DNA from: Thraustochytrium sp. TN22
Lineage: Eukaryota; Sar; Bigyra; Thraustochytrida; Thraustochytriidae
DNA: 26,844 nucleotides
Reading direction: 5' to 3'
Assembly (NCBI GenBank): GCA_013306675.1
Contig: JABLUY010000363.1
Span: 1 to 26,844, forward strand
A program made the position numbers and the translations under genes. The notes under the pieces were generated by a model. It had not been told where the DNA came from. It saw only the letters and a list, made by a program, of their open reading frames with translations, and did not search any database. Below are positions 1 to 9,222 of this stretch, in pieces. Position 1 is the first letter of the stretch. Each line of letters opens with the position of its first letter.

Positions 1-181
1 CGCCGTGCACGAGTCCGAGACGCACCTCGAGGGCTACGCGGACTTTCGCGAGTACACCAACTCGGTCCCGGACATCTACCCAGACCTTTTGCTGGACGTC
101 AAGTCGCTGCCCGTTCGCCGCGACTACTACGAGGAGGAGCCCTTTCTCGGCGAGCTCATTCGCCGCTGTTTTGCGACGTGA
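1..181 (+). CDS. 3' end of an unrecognised protein-coding gene (partial)
   Basis: The frame starting at base 2 is open from the window edge to a TGA at 179-181 and gives 59 C-terminal residues. The peptide is acidic and aromatic-rich, with stretches such as EGYADFREYTNSVPDIYPD and RRDYYEEEPFLGELIRRCF, which looks like a folded soluble domain and not random high-GC translation. No family is recognisable from so short a tail. An AATAAA lies at 531-536, about 350 bases downstream, but nothing ties it to this gene. The call rests on composition and the clean stop; the upstream sequence would decide it. Confidence 0.55.
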   Translation, partial: AVHESETHLEGYADFREYTNSVPDIYPDLLLDVKSLPVRRDYYEEEPFLGELIRRCFAT

Positions 182-790
182 TCTTCAAATCCTACAATGA
201 TTGTTTGTTCTCTTTTCAAAGCCTTTCAAACGTTGTTCAATCGGGTGTCCCCGTAGCGGCCGGCACACACCTTGTCTCAAGTCTAATCTTAGCTAGTTTT
301 TTGTCGATCAATCACCCAAAACTTTATCGATACGCCTGCGTTCATCATACAGTGGTCTCTGAGCATGTGCGCATCGACTCGTGCAGTTGGATTGTGGATT
401 GCGAGCTTTGCGCCTTTTTCCCGACGAAAACTCTTCCCACCACCTGCCGCCGTTGTACAGTTACTGGCTGGAGCAAAAGCCACAGCCGAAAAAATTAGAG
501 ATGACGATCTCGGAAAAAGACAGCGTCTCAAATAAAAACGACATCGTCCAGAGATCGCACAGTCGGTACGTGGCACGCGTCGCTGGGTGGAAGCTGGAGT
601 TGGTGCGCACCGACTTGTGTGGCGGCACTGGCGGCAGCGCTCTCAATGCTTGCCGTGAAACACGGACACGAAACGGGGCTTCGTTACCATCGACAGCCTG
701 TTGGCTGGCATGGAGGTCGCGCACGGACGGTGGCGGGCCCTTGACAGAAATGAAATGGGGAGGACGAAATGGGGAGGACGCGCAAGTCCT
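182..790. other. Intergenic spacer between convergent gene ends
   Basis: This stretch lies between the stop of the left-edge gene (+) and the stop of the coiled-coil gene (-), so it should hold two 3' untranslated regions. It is visibly less GC-rich than the coding DNA around it. Short ORFs here have no domain-like composition. One AATAAA is present at 531-536 (+). No RNA gene or repeat was seen. Confidence 0.6.
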
Positions 791-2935
791 TCAGACCTCA
801 ATAGTAAAGACGACATCGGAGCCGCGCAGGCCCTGGATGGTGCCGTCGCGGTGCACAAAGACGTGGCGCACGCGCGGGTTCTTCTGCAGAGCGAGGGTGA
901 GCTCGCGCAGGCCGGGTGGCGAGAGAGCATTATCGGTGAGGCGGAGCGTGACGGCGGACGCAGCAAAGGGCGCCTGCACGACGCGTGCGAGGCCGTCTCC
1001 GGCGACGTGGTCGTCTGTCAACTGGTTGCCGGCGAGGTCGATGGTGAGCGGGGTGTCGGCTGCGGCGTTGCCGAGTAGACTCGCGAGGAGCCTGCAGACG
1101 CGGGAGACGCGCTGGTGCGCGACGGCGGGCGGGCAATTCCCGTGCGAGGCGAGGCGGCAAGCGCGCAGACTGAGCAGGTAGCCGTTGTTGGCGCGAAGGA
1201 GCAGGCTGGCCTCGACGAAGGCGAGGATAGCCTCGAGGCGTGCCTCCTGCGCCTGCACGGCGTCTCGGCGCTGGTCGTCGAGCTCCCTGCAGCGCTGTGC
1301 CAGAGCGTCGGCGCGCTCGGCCTGGCCCTGGTAGGTCGCATTCGTGGCCTGCGCAAGGGAGACGTTCTCCTTGCGGAGCTGCTCGAGCTCCTCCATGAGC
1401 GCGCGCTGCTCAAGCTCCACCTTCATGCGGCGCTTGCCCTGCTTGTTGCCCTCGAGCACCATGCGTCGGCGTAACTGCTCGAGCTCGCGCTCCTTGCCAG
1501 TGAGCTCCGTCTGCACCGAAGAGACCTCCTCGATGGCACCCTGCTGCTTATCGACCGCTTGCAAGACCGTCTTGGACATCTCATGCAGCTGCATGGAGAG
1601 GGCAGCTCGCTCGCGCTCGAGCTCCTCGGCCTGCGCGCGCGCGTGTTCTCGCTGCGCATGGGCGTCGGCCATGGCCTGGCGGTGCTGCGCCTCGCGGGAG
1701 TCCGCCCAGCGGCGGATCTCGATGACGCGCGCTTGGAGCTCCTGGCGTTCCGCGCCAAAGTCCTCGGCCTCGGCGCGCAGCGCGTCGGCGCGATCCTCGG
1801 CAGCGCGCACCTTGTCCTCTGCCACTTGCACGCGCTCCAGCATCTGATAGTGCTTTTCGCGGCGCTCGCGCAGTTCATCCCGCTGCGCGGAGATGGTGGC
1901 GGCCGACTCCGTCTCGAGCTTCTTGAGCTTTCGCCTCAGGAGCTGCTCCTCCTTTTCCCACGAGCCGCGCACGGTCTGCAGCTCTCGCCGAAGAGTGCTG
2001 GCCTCAGCCGCAGCCGCCACGGCCGCTGCCTCGTGGTCCGCATTGGTGCGCACCAAACCTCTGAGCTTGTCTCTGGCAGCGCGCAGCTCCTCGTCCAGGC
2101 CGTCGTGCGCGGTCTGCAGCTTCTCGCTATGAGCTTCCTGCTGCTGGAGCAGGAGCAGGAGTTTGGCATTCTGCTGCGTGGCCACCTCCATGGCGGCTTC
2201 GCGGCCCTCCTTGAGTTCCACCTGGTGCTCGAGCTCCTCGATGCGCGCGAGCGCGGCCTCCTTCTCAACGCGCAGCTGGTTGATGATCTTCTCTTTGCCG
2301 ACAAGGTCCACCTGCATGCGCTCCATTTCGGTCTCTAGCTCGTCCACGTTGACGCGCAGCCGCTCGTTGCTCTCGTTGACGAGGGCCAGCTGCTGTTCCT
2401 TGACGGCGATTGCTTCGTCCCGCAGCGCCACGAGGTCGTTCTCCGCGAAGCTCCGCGCGCTCAGGCAGACCTCCTCCACCGCAGGCTTGGCGGCGGATGT
2501 GGCCACCGTCGTACGCTTCCGGATGATGGTGCGCAGGCGCTGGTCCTCATTGCGCATGCGCGTCAGCTGGTCCTCCAGGTCCTTGACCTGGGTGGCGCGC
2601 TCCCGCGCCTCGCGCTCCCGCTGCTCGGCCACGCCCTGCAGCTCCGCGAAGTCCGCATCGGCGGCCTTGCCCTCGGCGTCCGCCTCGTCCAGCCTCGCGT
2701 TGCGCCGCTCGAGCGCTTGCCTGAGCTCGCCGACTTCCGCGTCGCGCGCCTCGAGCGTCTCCTCCAGCTCCTCGCGCTCCGTCTCGTTTCGCTGCAGCGC
2801 CTCTTCCCTGGCCTGCAGCTTCGTCTGCAGCGCCTTGATGTGCTCGCGCAGGCTCTCCACCTGCGCCTCGCGCTCCGTCTGCGCTTCGCGCAGCCTCTGC
2901 GCGTCGCGCGCCGCGCGCTGGCCCTCGGGCTCCAT
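791..2935 (-). CDS. Long coiled-coil protein with C-terminal LRR-like segment
   Basis: From the ATG at 2935-2933 the product is 714 residues. About residues 1-560 are almost uninterrupted heptad-type sequence rich in Glu, Arg, Gln, Ala and Leu (for example EELEETLEARDAEVGELRQ), indicating a long parallel coiled coil. The last ~130 residues change character and contain leucine-rich-repeat-like strands (LTIDLAGNQLTDD, VTLRLTDNALSPPGLRELT). The frame stays open upstream to 3133, but that part encodes a run of Phe from a poly-A tract and a Gly-Gln repeat from a hexamer microsatellite, so the start at MEPEGQ was preferred. The stop is TGA at 793-791. A cytoskeletal, centrosomal or flagellar scaffold role is a guess from architecture only; no named family is recognised. 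It is divergently transcribed from the C2/EF-hand gene. Confidence 0.8.
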   Translation of the reverse strand: MEPEGQRAARDAQRLREAQTEREAQVESLREHIKALQTKLQAREEALQRNETEREELEETLEARDAEVGELRQALERRNARLDEADAEGKAADADFAELQGVAEQREREARERATQVKDLEDQLTRMRNEDQRLRTIIRKRTTVATSAAKPAVEEVCLSARSFAENDLVALRDEAIAVKEQQLALVNESNERLRVNVDELETEMERMQVDLVGKEKIINQLRVEKEAALARIEELEHQVELKEGREAAMEVATQQNAKLLLLLQQQEAHSEKLQTAHDGLDEELRAARDKLRGLVRTNADHEAAAVAAAAEASTLRRELQTVRGSWEKEEQLLRRKLKKLETESAATISAQRDELRERREKHYQMLERVQVAEDKVRAAEDRADALRAEAEDFGAERQELQARVIEIRRWADSREAQHRQAMADAHAQREHARAQAEELERERAALSMQLHEMSKTVLQAVDKQQGAIEEVSSVQTELTGKERELEQLRRRMVLEGNKQGKRRMKVELEQRALMEELEQLRKENVSLAQATNATYQGQAERADALAQRCRELDDQRRDAVQAQEARLEAILAFVEASLLLRANNGYLLSLRACRLASHGNCPPAVAHQRVSRVCRLLASLLGNAAADTPLTIDLAGNQLTDDHVAGDGLARVVQAPFAASAVTLRLTDNALSPPGLRELTLALQKNPRVRHVFVHRDGTIQGLRGSDVVFTIEV

Positions 2936-3487
2936 CGGCCCTCGCGCCGGGCGCTCGCCGCCCGCGCCGCGGACCCGGACTCGTCTCGACCCGCCGCCTT
3001 GGCCTTGGCCTTGGCCTTGGCCTTGGCCTTGGCCTTGGCCGCTGCCCCGCCGGTCCGGACTCAGACTTGACCTCCCTCGAGAGAAAAAAAAAAAAAACCG
3101 AGCCATTGCCGGGCACTGCGGTGTGCACACCACTTATGGTTAACGCCTCGACCCACGGGTTGATGCTTCGCGCGCGAGCTTTGCAGCCGTTGAGGTCGCA
3201 CGTGGGTCATCACGGTGCCACGGTGCCAGTGCCTGTCAAGGCGAAGAGAGAACGAGGGCTCGGCTGCAGCGCGCTTGGGCTCTGTCTTTGCTGTAATTGA
3301 CTTGTTCAACTGTTTGCTAGCTCATTGTGAAGCGGAGTGGAAAGGCCTCCCGAGTCCTGCGTCTGCAAGCCCAAGCGACTCGAAGCGAGCGAGCAGACCC
3401 CGTTCGCGCCGAGCTGCCGGCCGTGCGGCTGCCGGCCGTGCTGCCGGCTCGCGCTGGCCGGGACCTCACGCGGCGCCGACCGCCGCC
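2936..3487. promoter_or_regulatory. Divergent intergenic region with microsatellites
   Basis: This 552-bp spacer separates two divergent starts (coiled-coil gene at 2935 and C2/EF-hand gene at 3488), so it should hold both promoters and 5' leaders. It contains a CCTTGG hexamer repeat at 2997-3040 and an A14 run at 3084-3097. No TATA box stands out. Upstream extensions of both reading frames cross these simple repeats and are judged non-coding. Confidence 0.5.
2997..3040 (+). repeat. (CCTTGG)7 hexanucleotide microsatellite
   Basis: Seven perfect CCTTGG units plus two bases lie in the presumed 5' leader of the coiled-coil gene. Read on the minus strand in the open frame they would encode Gly-Gln repeats, but this lies upstream of the preferred start. 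Confidence 0.9.
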
Positions 3488-6400
3488 ATGGACAAGCCGC
3501 CGCCGCGGCCCAGAGGCCCGCCGCCCAGCGCGGCGGCGGGCCGGGGCCCGCCCGTGCCTCGAGGCCCGCCGGGCCCGAGGTCACCACCGGGCCCAAGGTC
3601 GCCGCCGCCCGGTGCGGCAGGCATGCCAAGGGCGCCGCCACCCCGCGCGCAGGCTGCGCCGGAGAACCCGAGCAAGCCTCCGCCGGGCGTGCCGCCGCCC
3701 AAGAAGCCCAAGCTCATGCCGGCGGGCGCCGCCAAGGCCACGCCAGGCTCGCCACTCTCGCCGGGCGCAGGACCGCCGCCAGCTGAGCCCAAGTTGCCGC
3801 CCGGCGTGAACCGCCCGCTGCCGCCAGGCCCGCGACCCGCTGCGCCTCGTGGCCCGCCCATGCCGACAGGTGCTCCCCCGCGCGGCCCGCCTCGCTCGCC
3901 GCCGCCCTCGTCTCCACCTCTGCCGCGCGGCCCTCGCAGCCCGGCTTCGCCAGCGCCACCCCTGCCGAGCGGCCCTCGCAGCCCGGCCTCGCCTCCCGGG
4001 GGCTTGGCCCGCCCGCCTCTGCCCACTGGGTCGCCTCCAGGAGGCCCTGCGCGTCCGCCGCTGCCGCGGGGGTCGCCGCCCGGCAACAGCTTGGCGCGTC
4101 CTCCACTACCCAGCGGCCCGCGGAGTCCGCCAGGAGCCCTGGCACGGCCGCCGCTGCCGTCAGGGTCCCCACCTCGCCCTGCCGGCCTCCCTCCGCGGCC
4201 GGCGGGTCAGCCACCACGACCGACTGGCGCGGCGCCGCGACCCGCAGGCCTGCCCCCGAGGCCTGCAGGTCAGCCTCCGCGCCCGACCGGGGCGCCCCCG
4301 CGGCCTGCTGGTCGACCTCCTGCTCCTGCAGGCCGGCCTCCTGCTCCTGCAGGTCGACCGCCTGCTCCCGCCGGCCGACCTCCTGCTCCTGCCGGTCGTC
4401 CCCCTGCCCCTGCCGGCCCTGCACCTCCTCCCCACGTAGGCGCTGCTGTCGGTGCAGGACGGCCACCACCGCCGTCTGGGCCAGCACCACCCGCGCAAGC
4501 CGCCCGTGGACCTCCAGGGCGCCCACCACCGCCTGCTGGCGGAGCCCCGCCGCCGCCGAGCGGGCCAAGCGCAGCGCCACCGGCACGGTCGCCGCCCATG
4601 TCACCGCCTCCACCTGCATCTCCGCCGCCAGTCGACGGCGCCAAGCGCATTGCGCCACTGCCGCCCGGCGTCGCGCCGCCGCCCACGCAGCCGCCGCCGC
4701 CCAAGGAGGACCTGGACATGAACCCGGCGACGGAACCGGAGGACGACCAGGACCGCGCCGAGCTCATGGCGCAGCCGCCGCCCGCAGACACGGAGGACAA
4801 CCTGGAGCCGCTGCAAAAGGAGCTACCGGCCAAGCTGGTGCCCGGGCAGCTCGTCATCGAGGTCGTGGAGGCCTTTGGGTTGTCCAAGCATGACACGGCG
4901 TCGGCCATCACGGAGACCAAAATCGACCCGTACCTCAAGTGCATGCTGGGCAAGCAGAAAAAGGCCCCCACGTACAAGGGCCGCATCCTCAAGAACCAGG
5001 GCAAGGACGTGCCTTTCCAGGAGACCATGGTGTTCAACCTGACGGAGCCCGAGGCCTTCGTGGCGGAGAACGACATCACGCTCTCGCTCAAGATCATGAA
5101 CAGCAACGTGCTGGCCGACTCGGTGCTGGCCGAGACGGAGATCTCGGTCGCGGATATGATGGTGAACTTTGAGAAGGACGCCCAGTACGGCCTCAAGTGG
5201 CAGAAGCGCAAGGCAGATCCGAAGGAGGACGCCGGCGGAGTGCATTTGCGGCTGCGCTTCTACCCGGCGCGCATGGGCTACCTGCTCGTGCACTGCCTGG
5301 AGGGCAGGCACATGAAGAACATGGAGCTCATGGGCAAGCAGGACCCGTACTGCAAGTTCGAGATCTTGGATCAAAAGGCGGTCCGCACCAAGACTATCAA
5401 GAACGGCGGCACGGACTGCTCCTTCGAGGCTGAGGAGGTGCGCCTGTGGGTCAAGTCCACGACATGGACGGAGAAGCTCAAGTTCTCGTGCTGGGACGAG
5501 GACATTGGGTCGGACGACCTCATCGGCGCGCGCCACTTCAACCTGCTGGACTTCATGTCGGACGCCAAGTGCATGGACGACTTCGACCTGGAGGGCATGG
5601 GCCGTGTGCACGAGGAGTGGTACCCGATCTTCCAGGGCCGCAACCTGGACAAGCCATCGGGCGAGGTGCGCCTGCGGTTTCAATTCTACCCAGCGGGCGA
5701 CCTCATCATCAACACGATCGAGGCGCGCCATCTGGTGGACAAGGACACCATGGGCCGCCAGGATCCGTACGTGGTGTACATGTGCAAGTCGGATTTCGAG
5801 ACGTCCAACTTCAAGATCCGGACGCGCACTGACACGGACGGCGGCACCGAGCCGCGCTGGGATGAGGTGCAGCGGCTCGCGGTCGTGGACCACCACGAGA
5901 TCATGATGGAGGTCTACGACGAGGATCAGCTCGGCTCGGACGACCTCATTGGCAAAGCGTCCTTCTCACTCCTGCCGCTCTTTCGGCGCGGCGTCATCGA
6001 CACCTGGGTCACGCTGCGCAACAAGGACAACTGGGGCCGCGTCACCAAGTGCGGCGAGGTGCACGTGCGGCTCGAATTCGTGGCGCCCCCGGGCGTTGCG
6101 TACCCTCTGCTGCAGCCCGACATGGATGCCTTCGATGACTCGGAGCGCGAGAACCGGCCGCAGCCCGTGGAGGGCGACGGCGACGACGCGCAGCAGGGCG
6201 AGGGTTTCGGGCCTGGCGCCATGGTGGGCGGCCGCCCGCCCGGGTCCTCAGACGAGTTCACCGACGCGGACATTGAGGCGGCCTTCCAGTTCATCGACCT
6301 CAACAAGAATGGCTTCATTGGCGCCAGCGAGATCCGTCACATCCTCGTCTGCATGGGCGAGCTCATCACCGACGAGGAGGTGGACGAGATGGTGCGCATG

Positions 6401-7111
6401 GTCGACTCGGACGGCGACGGCCAGGTGTCCTTTGCGGAATTCCGCCTGCTCATGCTGCACCCCGACCCGGCGAACTTTGAGATTGCCACCGTCAAGGACC
6501 TCCTGGACGCGACGCCGGCCGGAGCCGCGGCGGTGGGCCTCGAGGCCAAGGACGTGGCGGCGCGCCAGGCCGAAGACGCGGCCATCAAGCAGGAGAAGCT
6601 CTCGCTCATGCGCCTCTTCGCGCAGGCCAACGACGTCTCGCTGCCGACGCTGCAGCGCGCCTTCGAGAAGTTCCGCCTCATCGACCGCGGCGCGGGCAGC
6701 ACCGGCTTCGTCGACTTCCCCACCATGTGCGACGTCCTGCTCGTTGACCCGACCGGCGAGTACAAGAAGCTCTTCAAGCTCATGGACTACCACAATGCGG
6801 CGCGCGTCAACATGCGCGAGGTGCTCTTGGGGCTGTGCAACTTCGCCAACGCGCCGCTCGAGGCGCGCTGCCGCTTTTGCTTCATGCTCTACGACGAGGA
6901 CGGCAACGGCACGCTGGACCGCGAGGAGATCACCGAGATCCTCAAGGCCAACCACCTGGTTTCAGACCCCTTGGCGGTGCGGCGCAAGGCCGACACGGTC
7001 ATGAAGCAGGCCGACCGCGATGGCACCGGCACCGTGGACATTGACGAGTTCCTCATCCTCGCCAAGAAGTTCCCCAATTTGCTCTTTGCCATGCAGCTTG
7101 ACGCCGAGTGA
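3488..7111 (+). CDS. Pro-rich protein with three C2 domains and four EF-hands
   Basis: The ATG at 3488 sits in a strong Kozak context (cgccgccATGg), giving 1207 residues and a TGA at 7109-7111. Residues 1 to about 430 are extremely Pro/Gly/Arg/Ala-rich, with five GRPPAPA heptads at 275-309, resembling ligands for SH3, WW or profilin. C2-like domains begin near residues 452, 596 and 737. The second and third keep the calcium-loop acidic residues (GKQDPY/WDEDIGSDD and GRQDPY/YDEDQLGSDD). The first lacks the second acidic loop and probably does not bind calcium. EF-hand loops lie at 937-948, 973-984, 1136-1147 and 1176-1187, each starting with Asp. The last two resemble the C-terminal pair of calcineurin-B/NCS-type proteins. 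The protein is probably a calcium-responsive membrane or cytoskeletal adaptor. No catalytic domain was seen, and no family with this exact order is known to me. Confidence 0.88.
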   Translation: MDKPPPRPRGPPPSAAAGRGPPVPRGPPGPRSPPGPRSPPPGAAGMPRAPPPRAQAAPENPSKPPPGVPPPKKPKLMPAGAAKATPGSPLSPGAGPPPAEPKLPPGVNRPLPPGPRPAAPRGPPMPTGAPPRGPPRSPPPSSPPLPRGPRSPASPAPPLPSGPRSPASPPGGLARPPLPTGSPPGGPARPPLPRGSPPGNSLARPPLPSGPRSPPGALARPPLPSGSPPRPAGLPPRPAGQPPRPTGAAPRPAGLPPRPAGQPPRPTGAPPRPAGRPPAPAGRPPAPAGRPPAPAGRPPAPAGRPPAPAGPAPPPHVGAAVGAGRPPPPSGPAPPAQAARGPPGRPPPPAGGAPPPPSGPSAAPPARSPPMSPPPPASPPPVDGAKRIAPLPPGVAPPPTQPPPPKEDLDMNPATEPEDDQDRAELMAQPPPADTEDNLEPLQKELPAKLVPGQLVIEVVEAFGLSKHDTASAITETKIDPYLKCMLGKQKKAPTYKGRILKNQGKDVPFQETMVFNLTEPEAFVAENDITLSLKIMNSNVLADSVLAETEISVADMMVNFEKDAQYGLKWQKRKADPKEDAGGVHLRLRFYPARMGYLLVHCLEGRHMKNMELMGKQDPYCKFEILDQKAVRTKTIKNGGTDCSFEAEEVRLWVKSTTWTEKLKFSCWDEDIGSDDLIGARHFNLLDFMSDAKCMDDFDLEGMGRVHEEWYPIFQGRNLDKPSGEVRLRFQFYPAGDLIINTIEARHLVDKDTMGRQDPYVVYMCKSDFETSNFKIRTRTDTDGGTEPRWDEVQRLAVVDHHEIMMEVYDEDQLGSDDLIGKASFSLLPLFRRGVIDTWVTLRNKDNWGRVTKCGEVHVRLEFVAPPGVAYPLLQPDMDAFDDSERENRPQPVEGDGDDAQQGEGFGPGAMVGGRPPGSSDEFTDADIEAAFQFIDLNKNGFIGASEIRHILVCMGELITDEEVDEMVRMVDSDGDGQVSFAEFRLLMLHPDPANFEIATVKDLLDATPAGAAAVGLEAKDVAARQAEDAAIKQEKLSLMRLFAQANDVSLPTLQRAFEKFRLIDRGAGSTGFVDFPTMCDVLLVDPTGEYKKLFKLMDYHNAARVNMREVLLGLCNFANAPLEARCRFCFMLYDEDGNGTLDREEITEILKANHLVSDPLAVRRKADTVMKQADRDGTGTVDIDEFLILAKKFPNLLFAMQLDAE
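4310..4414 (+). repeat. Coding 21-bp tandem repeat (GRPPAPA x5)
   Basis: Five consecutive 21-bp units encode GRPPAPA in the Pro-rich region of the C2/EF-hand gene. Third positions vary among units, so the peptide repeat is kept more strictly than the DNA. Confidence 0.85.
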
Positions 7112-7126
7112 AGGCGCTCACATTCT

Positions 7127-7190
<64 letters not shown>

Positions 7191-7344
7191 CGCGCGCGCG
7201 TCTCTCTCTCTCTCTCTTTCTCTTCAAACAAACAAAGTACACGAGGATGCTTTCCGGTTGGGTGTTTTCCAAAGGTCAGGGTCGCGGTTTCCAAGGTCAG
7301 AGACCGTCGTGGCTGCACTCTGGATGCGATCGCGATCGCAAAAA
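7112..7344. repeat. (CT)n microsatellite between convergent genes
   Basis: An uninterrupted TC/CT tract fills 7132-7187 (56 bases), followed by a GC-dinucleotide run and a second CT tract to about 7220. It lies 20 bases after the C2/EF-hand stop and before the TAA of the lectin/7TM gene on the other strand, so both 3' untranslated regions probably contain it in opposite senses. Short open frames across it encode only Ser-Leu or Glu-Arg and are not genes. Confidence 0.9.
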
Positions 7345-9222
7345 TTAGAGCCCATCGCGGCCGCTCTCCCGAAGGATGCGGTCAATCTGGTCGTCCGAGG
7401 CGAGCGGGAGCTGAACGAGCTGCAGGAGCATGGCAGAGACGCCGCCAATTAGGGCGCCGACCGGATACGTGTACGCCGCCTCCTGCTGGAGGGCGAGTGC
7501 GACACGGTACTGGGCCTCCTCTTCGATGCGTAGCGTGCCAAACATAAAGCCGAAGAAGGTGCCAGAGAGCACGCTGGCCGCGGCGAGCAGCGCGACCCGC
7601 GCCCGCGACGCCATGACGGTCGAGCGTGTGCGCGTGCGGTCCATGTCGAGCGAGGACGCGACGTTGCGGTTGCGGTTCTTGCGGCGATCCAGGTACTGGA
7701 GAGCCTCCTCGGTGATCTCGGCGGCGGAAAAGATGAGCGAGAAGTTGAGCGTGGCGCCCAGCACGGTGTAGAAGAGCACCTTGGGGCCCTCCGGCATCCA
7801 GTGAATCACTCGGCGGTCCAGCAGCAGGCAGGCGAGCGCCGAGAGCAAGACGCAGACGTCACACAGGCAGAGCAGCAGCACGTGAGAGTGGCACCAGCCC
7901 CGGTCTGGCACCTCGATCTTGAGAATGTGCGCGGAGATGAGAACGGTGTGTGCCAAGAAGAAGAGCCCGTAGGCGACGCCAAAGAAGGTCGTCTCGGAGA
8001 TTTCCACGAGCGAGGCTGACACCACGTAGGAGACGAGCATGCCGGTGAGGGCGCCGCCGACGAGCGCGACGAGGAGCGAGATGGCGCGGAAGGACTGCAC
8101 GGCCGGGAGCATGCGGTAAAGCACCACGGCAAAGACGACAATGACAAAGAAGGCGACGCCCAGCAGGTAGATCCAGATGCGCGAGAGGCCGGCGGTGCAA
8201 CTGAGCGGCTCGAGCGCCACGCTCGCGCACTCGCCGATGTTCTCCACGGTGCCGACGACGCACTTGCCGCCGCCGCCGCTGCCGCTCGTCTCGCACCACG
8301 CGCAATTGTACACGTCCTCCGTGCAGACGTTGCAGGCCGTGCGGCGCGGGCACTCGCGCGCCGCGACGGCGTTCGAGATGGCGCAGTTCGGGCCATCAAA
8401 ACCCGGCGAGCAGGTGTCGCGCAGCGTCGCGGCCGACTCGCCCGGGCCGGCCGCCTCGAACGCCCAGCTCAGCAGCGAGAAGCGCGCATAGGAGTCGCCG
8501 GTGGCCGCCGTAAAGCCGGCGTAGAAGGTCCCACGGATGGGCCCCACTGTGGTGGTGAGCAGTTTGTCGTGCATGTATCGCTCGTCCTGCGTCTTGTGCG
8601 CGCACGAAACCGTGAGCAGGCCGGTGGCGGCCTCGTAGACGACCGTCACGAAGCGCGGCCGCGAGCGGTTGTCGAGCGACTCGTCGTAGAGCGTGAGGTC
8701 GGGCTTCTGCACGCCCGCATGCGCCTCGGGCGCCGGCTCCGCCGCGCTCAGGCCGCTGCCCTGCAGGCCGACGTGCACCGAGATGTGCGGGCCGGGCGGG
8801 TCGCCCTTGTCGGCGCTCTGCACCGTGTCGAACTCCACGGCGAGGCCGGCGCCCAGGCCGTCATAGCCGAGACCGGCGTCGCCCGTCCCGATCGAGTACG
8901 GGCCGGCCGACTGCAGCACGAACGCGAAGCCCTCGCCGCCGCTGTTCTCCACCTCGGTGATGCGGTACCCGAAGCGCGCCGTGAAGCCGCCTTCCACTTG
9001 CACGGCCCGCTCGAACCATACGGCGCCCACCTGGTGCTGCGCGGGCTGCGTCAGCACGAGCTCGCCCACCTCGCCCACGGCGTCGCCGTTCAGGTTCAAC
9101 TGCGGTCTGTTCTGGAAGTTCGCATACCTGAAGTTCTCCCACGCCTCGACCTGCGCCGCCTGCGTCGCCACGCTCACCGCGCTGACCACCAGCGCCAGCA
9201 CCCTGCGCATCGCGGCCGCCAT
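7345..9222 (-). CDS. L-type lectin / PSI-like / seven-TM membrane protein
   Basis: The ATG at 9222-9220 gives 625 residues; a second Met four codons later is possible. Residues 1 to ~25 form a signal peptide (RRVLALVVSAVSVATQA). Residues 28 to ~262 resemble an L-type (legume) lectin fold: WENFRYANFQ, EGFAFVLQ, LAVEFDT and HISVHVGL are the conserved strands. A short EGF-like turn follows (C271-C280, CSPGFDGPNC), then a Cys-rich PSI/plexin-like module containing CNVC (297-300) and CAWC. Seven hydrophobic segments follow from about residue 349 to the C-terminus, the last near TYPVGALIGGVSAMLLQLV. The topology fits a surface or endomembrane lectin receptor with an outside N-terminus. Ligand and signalling are unknown, and no G-protein motif such as DRY was seen. 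The open frame continues 151 codons upstream, but that part lacks a lectin-like or signal sequence. Confidence 0.85.
   Translation of the reverse strand: MAAAMRRVLALVVSAVSVATQAAQVEAWENFRYANFQNRPQLNLNGDAVGEVGELVLTQPAQHQVGAVWFERAVQVEGGFTARFGYRITEVENSGGEGFAFVLQSAGPYSIGTGDAGLGYDGLGAGLAVEFDTVQSADKGDPPGPHISVHVGLQGSGLSAAEPAPEAHAGVQKPDLTLYDESLDNRSRPRFVTVVYEAATGLLTVSCAHKTQDERYMHDKLLTTTVGPIRGTFYAGFTAATGDSYARFSLLSWAFEAAGPGESAATLRDTCSPGFDGPNCAISNAVAARECPRRTACNVCTEDVYNCAWCETSGSGGGGKCVVGTVENIGECASVALEPLSCTAGLSRIWIYLLGVAFFVIVVFAVVLYRMLPAVQSFRAISLLVALVGGALTGMLVSYVVSASLVEISETTFFGVAYGLFFLAHTVLISAHILKIEVPDRGWCHSHVLLLCLCDVCVLLSALACLLLDRRVIHWMPEGPKVLFYTVLGATLNFSLIFSAAEITEEALQYLDRRKNRNRNVASSLDMDRTRTRSTVMASRARVALLAAASVLSGTFFGFMFGTLRIEEEAQYRVALALQQEAAYTYPVGALIGGVSAMLLQLVQLPLASDDQIDRILRESGRDGL

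Noticed and set aside
2936-3133. N-terminal extension of the coiled-coil frame with poly-Phe and Gly-Gln repeats
   Set aside because: It is translated from an A14 run and a CCTTGG microsatellite; the coiled coil begins cleanly after the ATG at 2935.
3215-3487. 91-codon N-terminal extension of the C2/EF-hand frame
   Set aside because: It lacks conserved character, and the ATG at 3488 has a much stronger initiation context.
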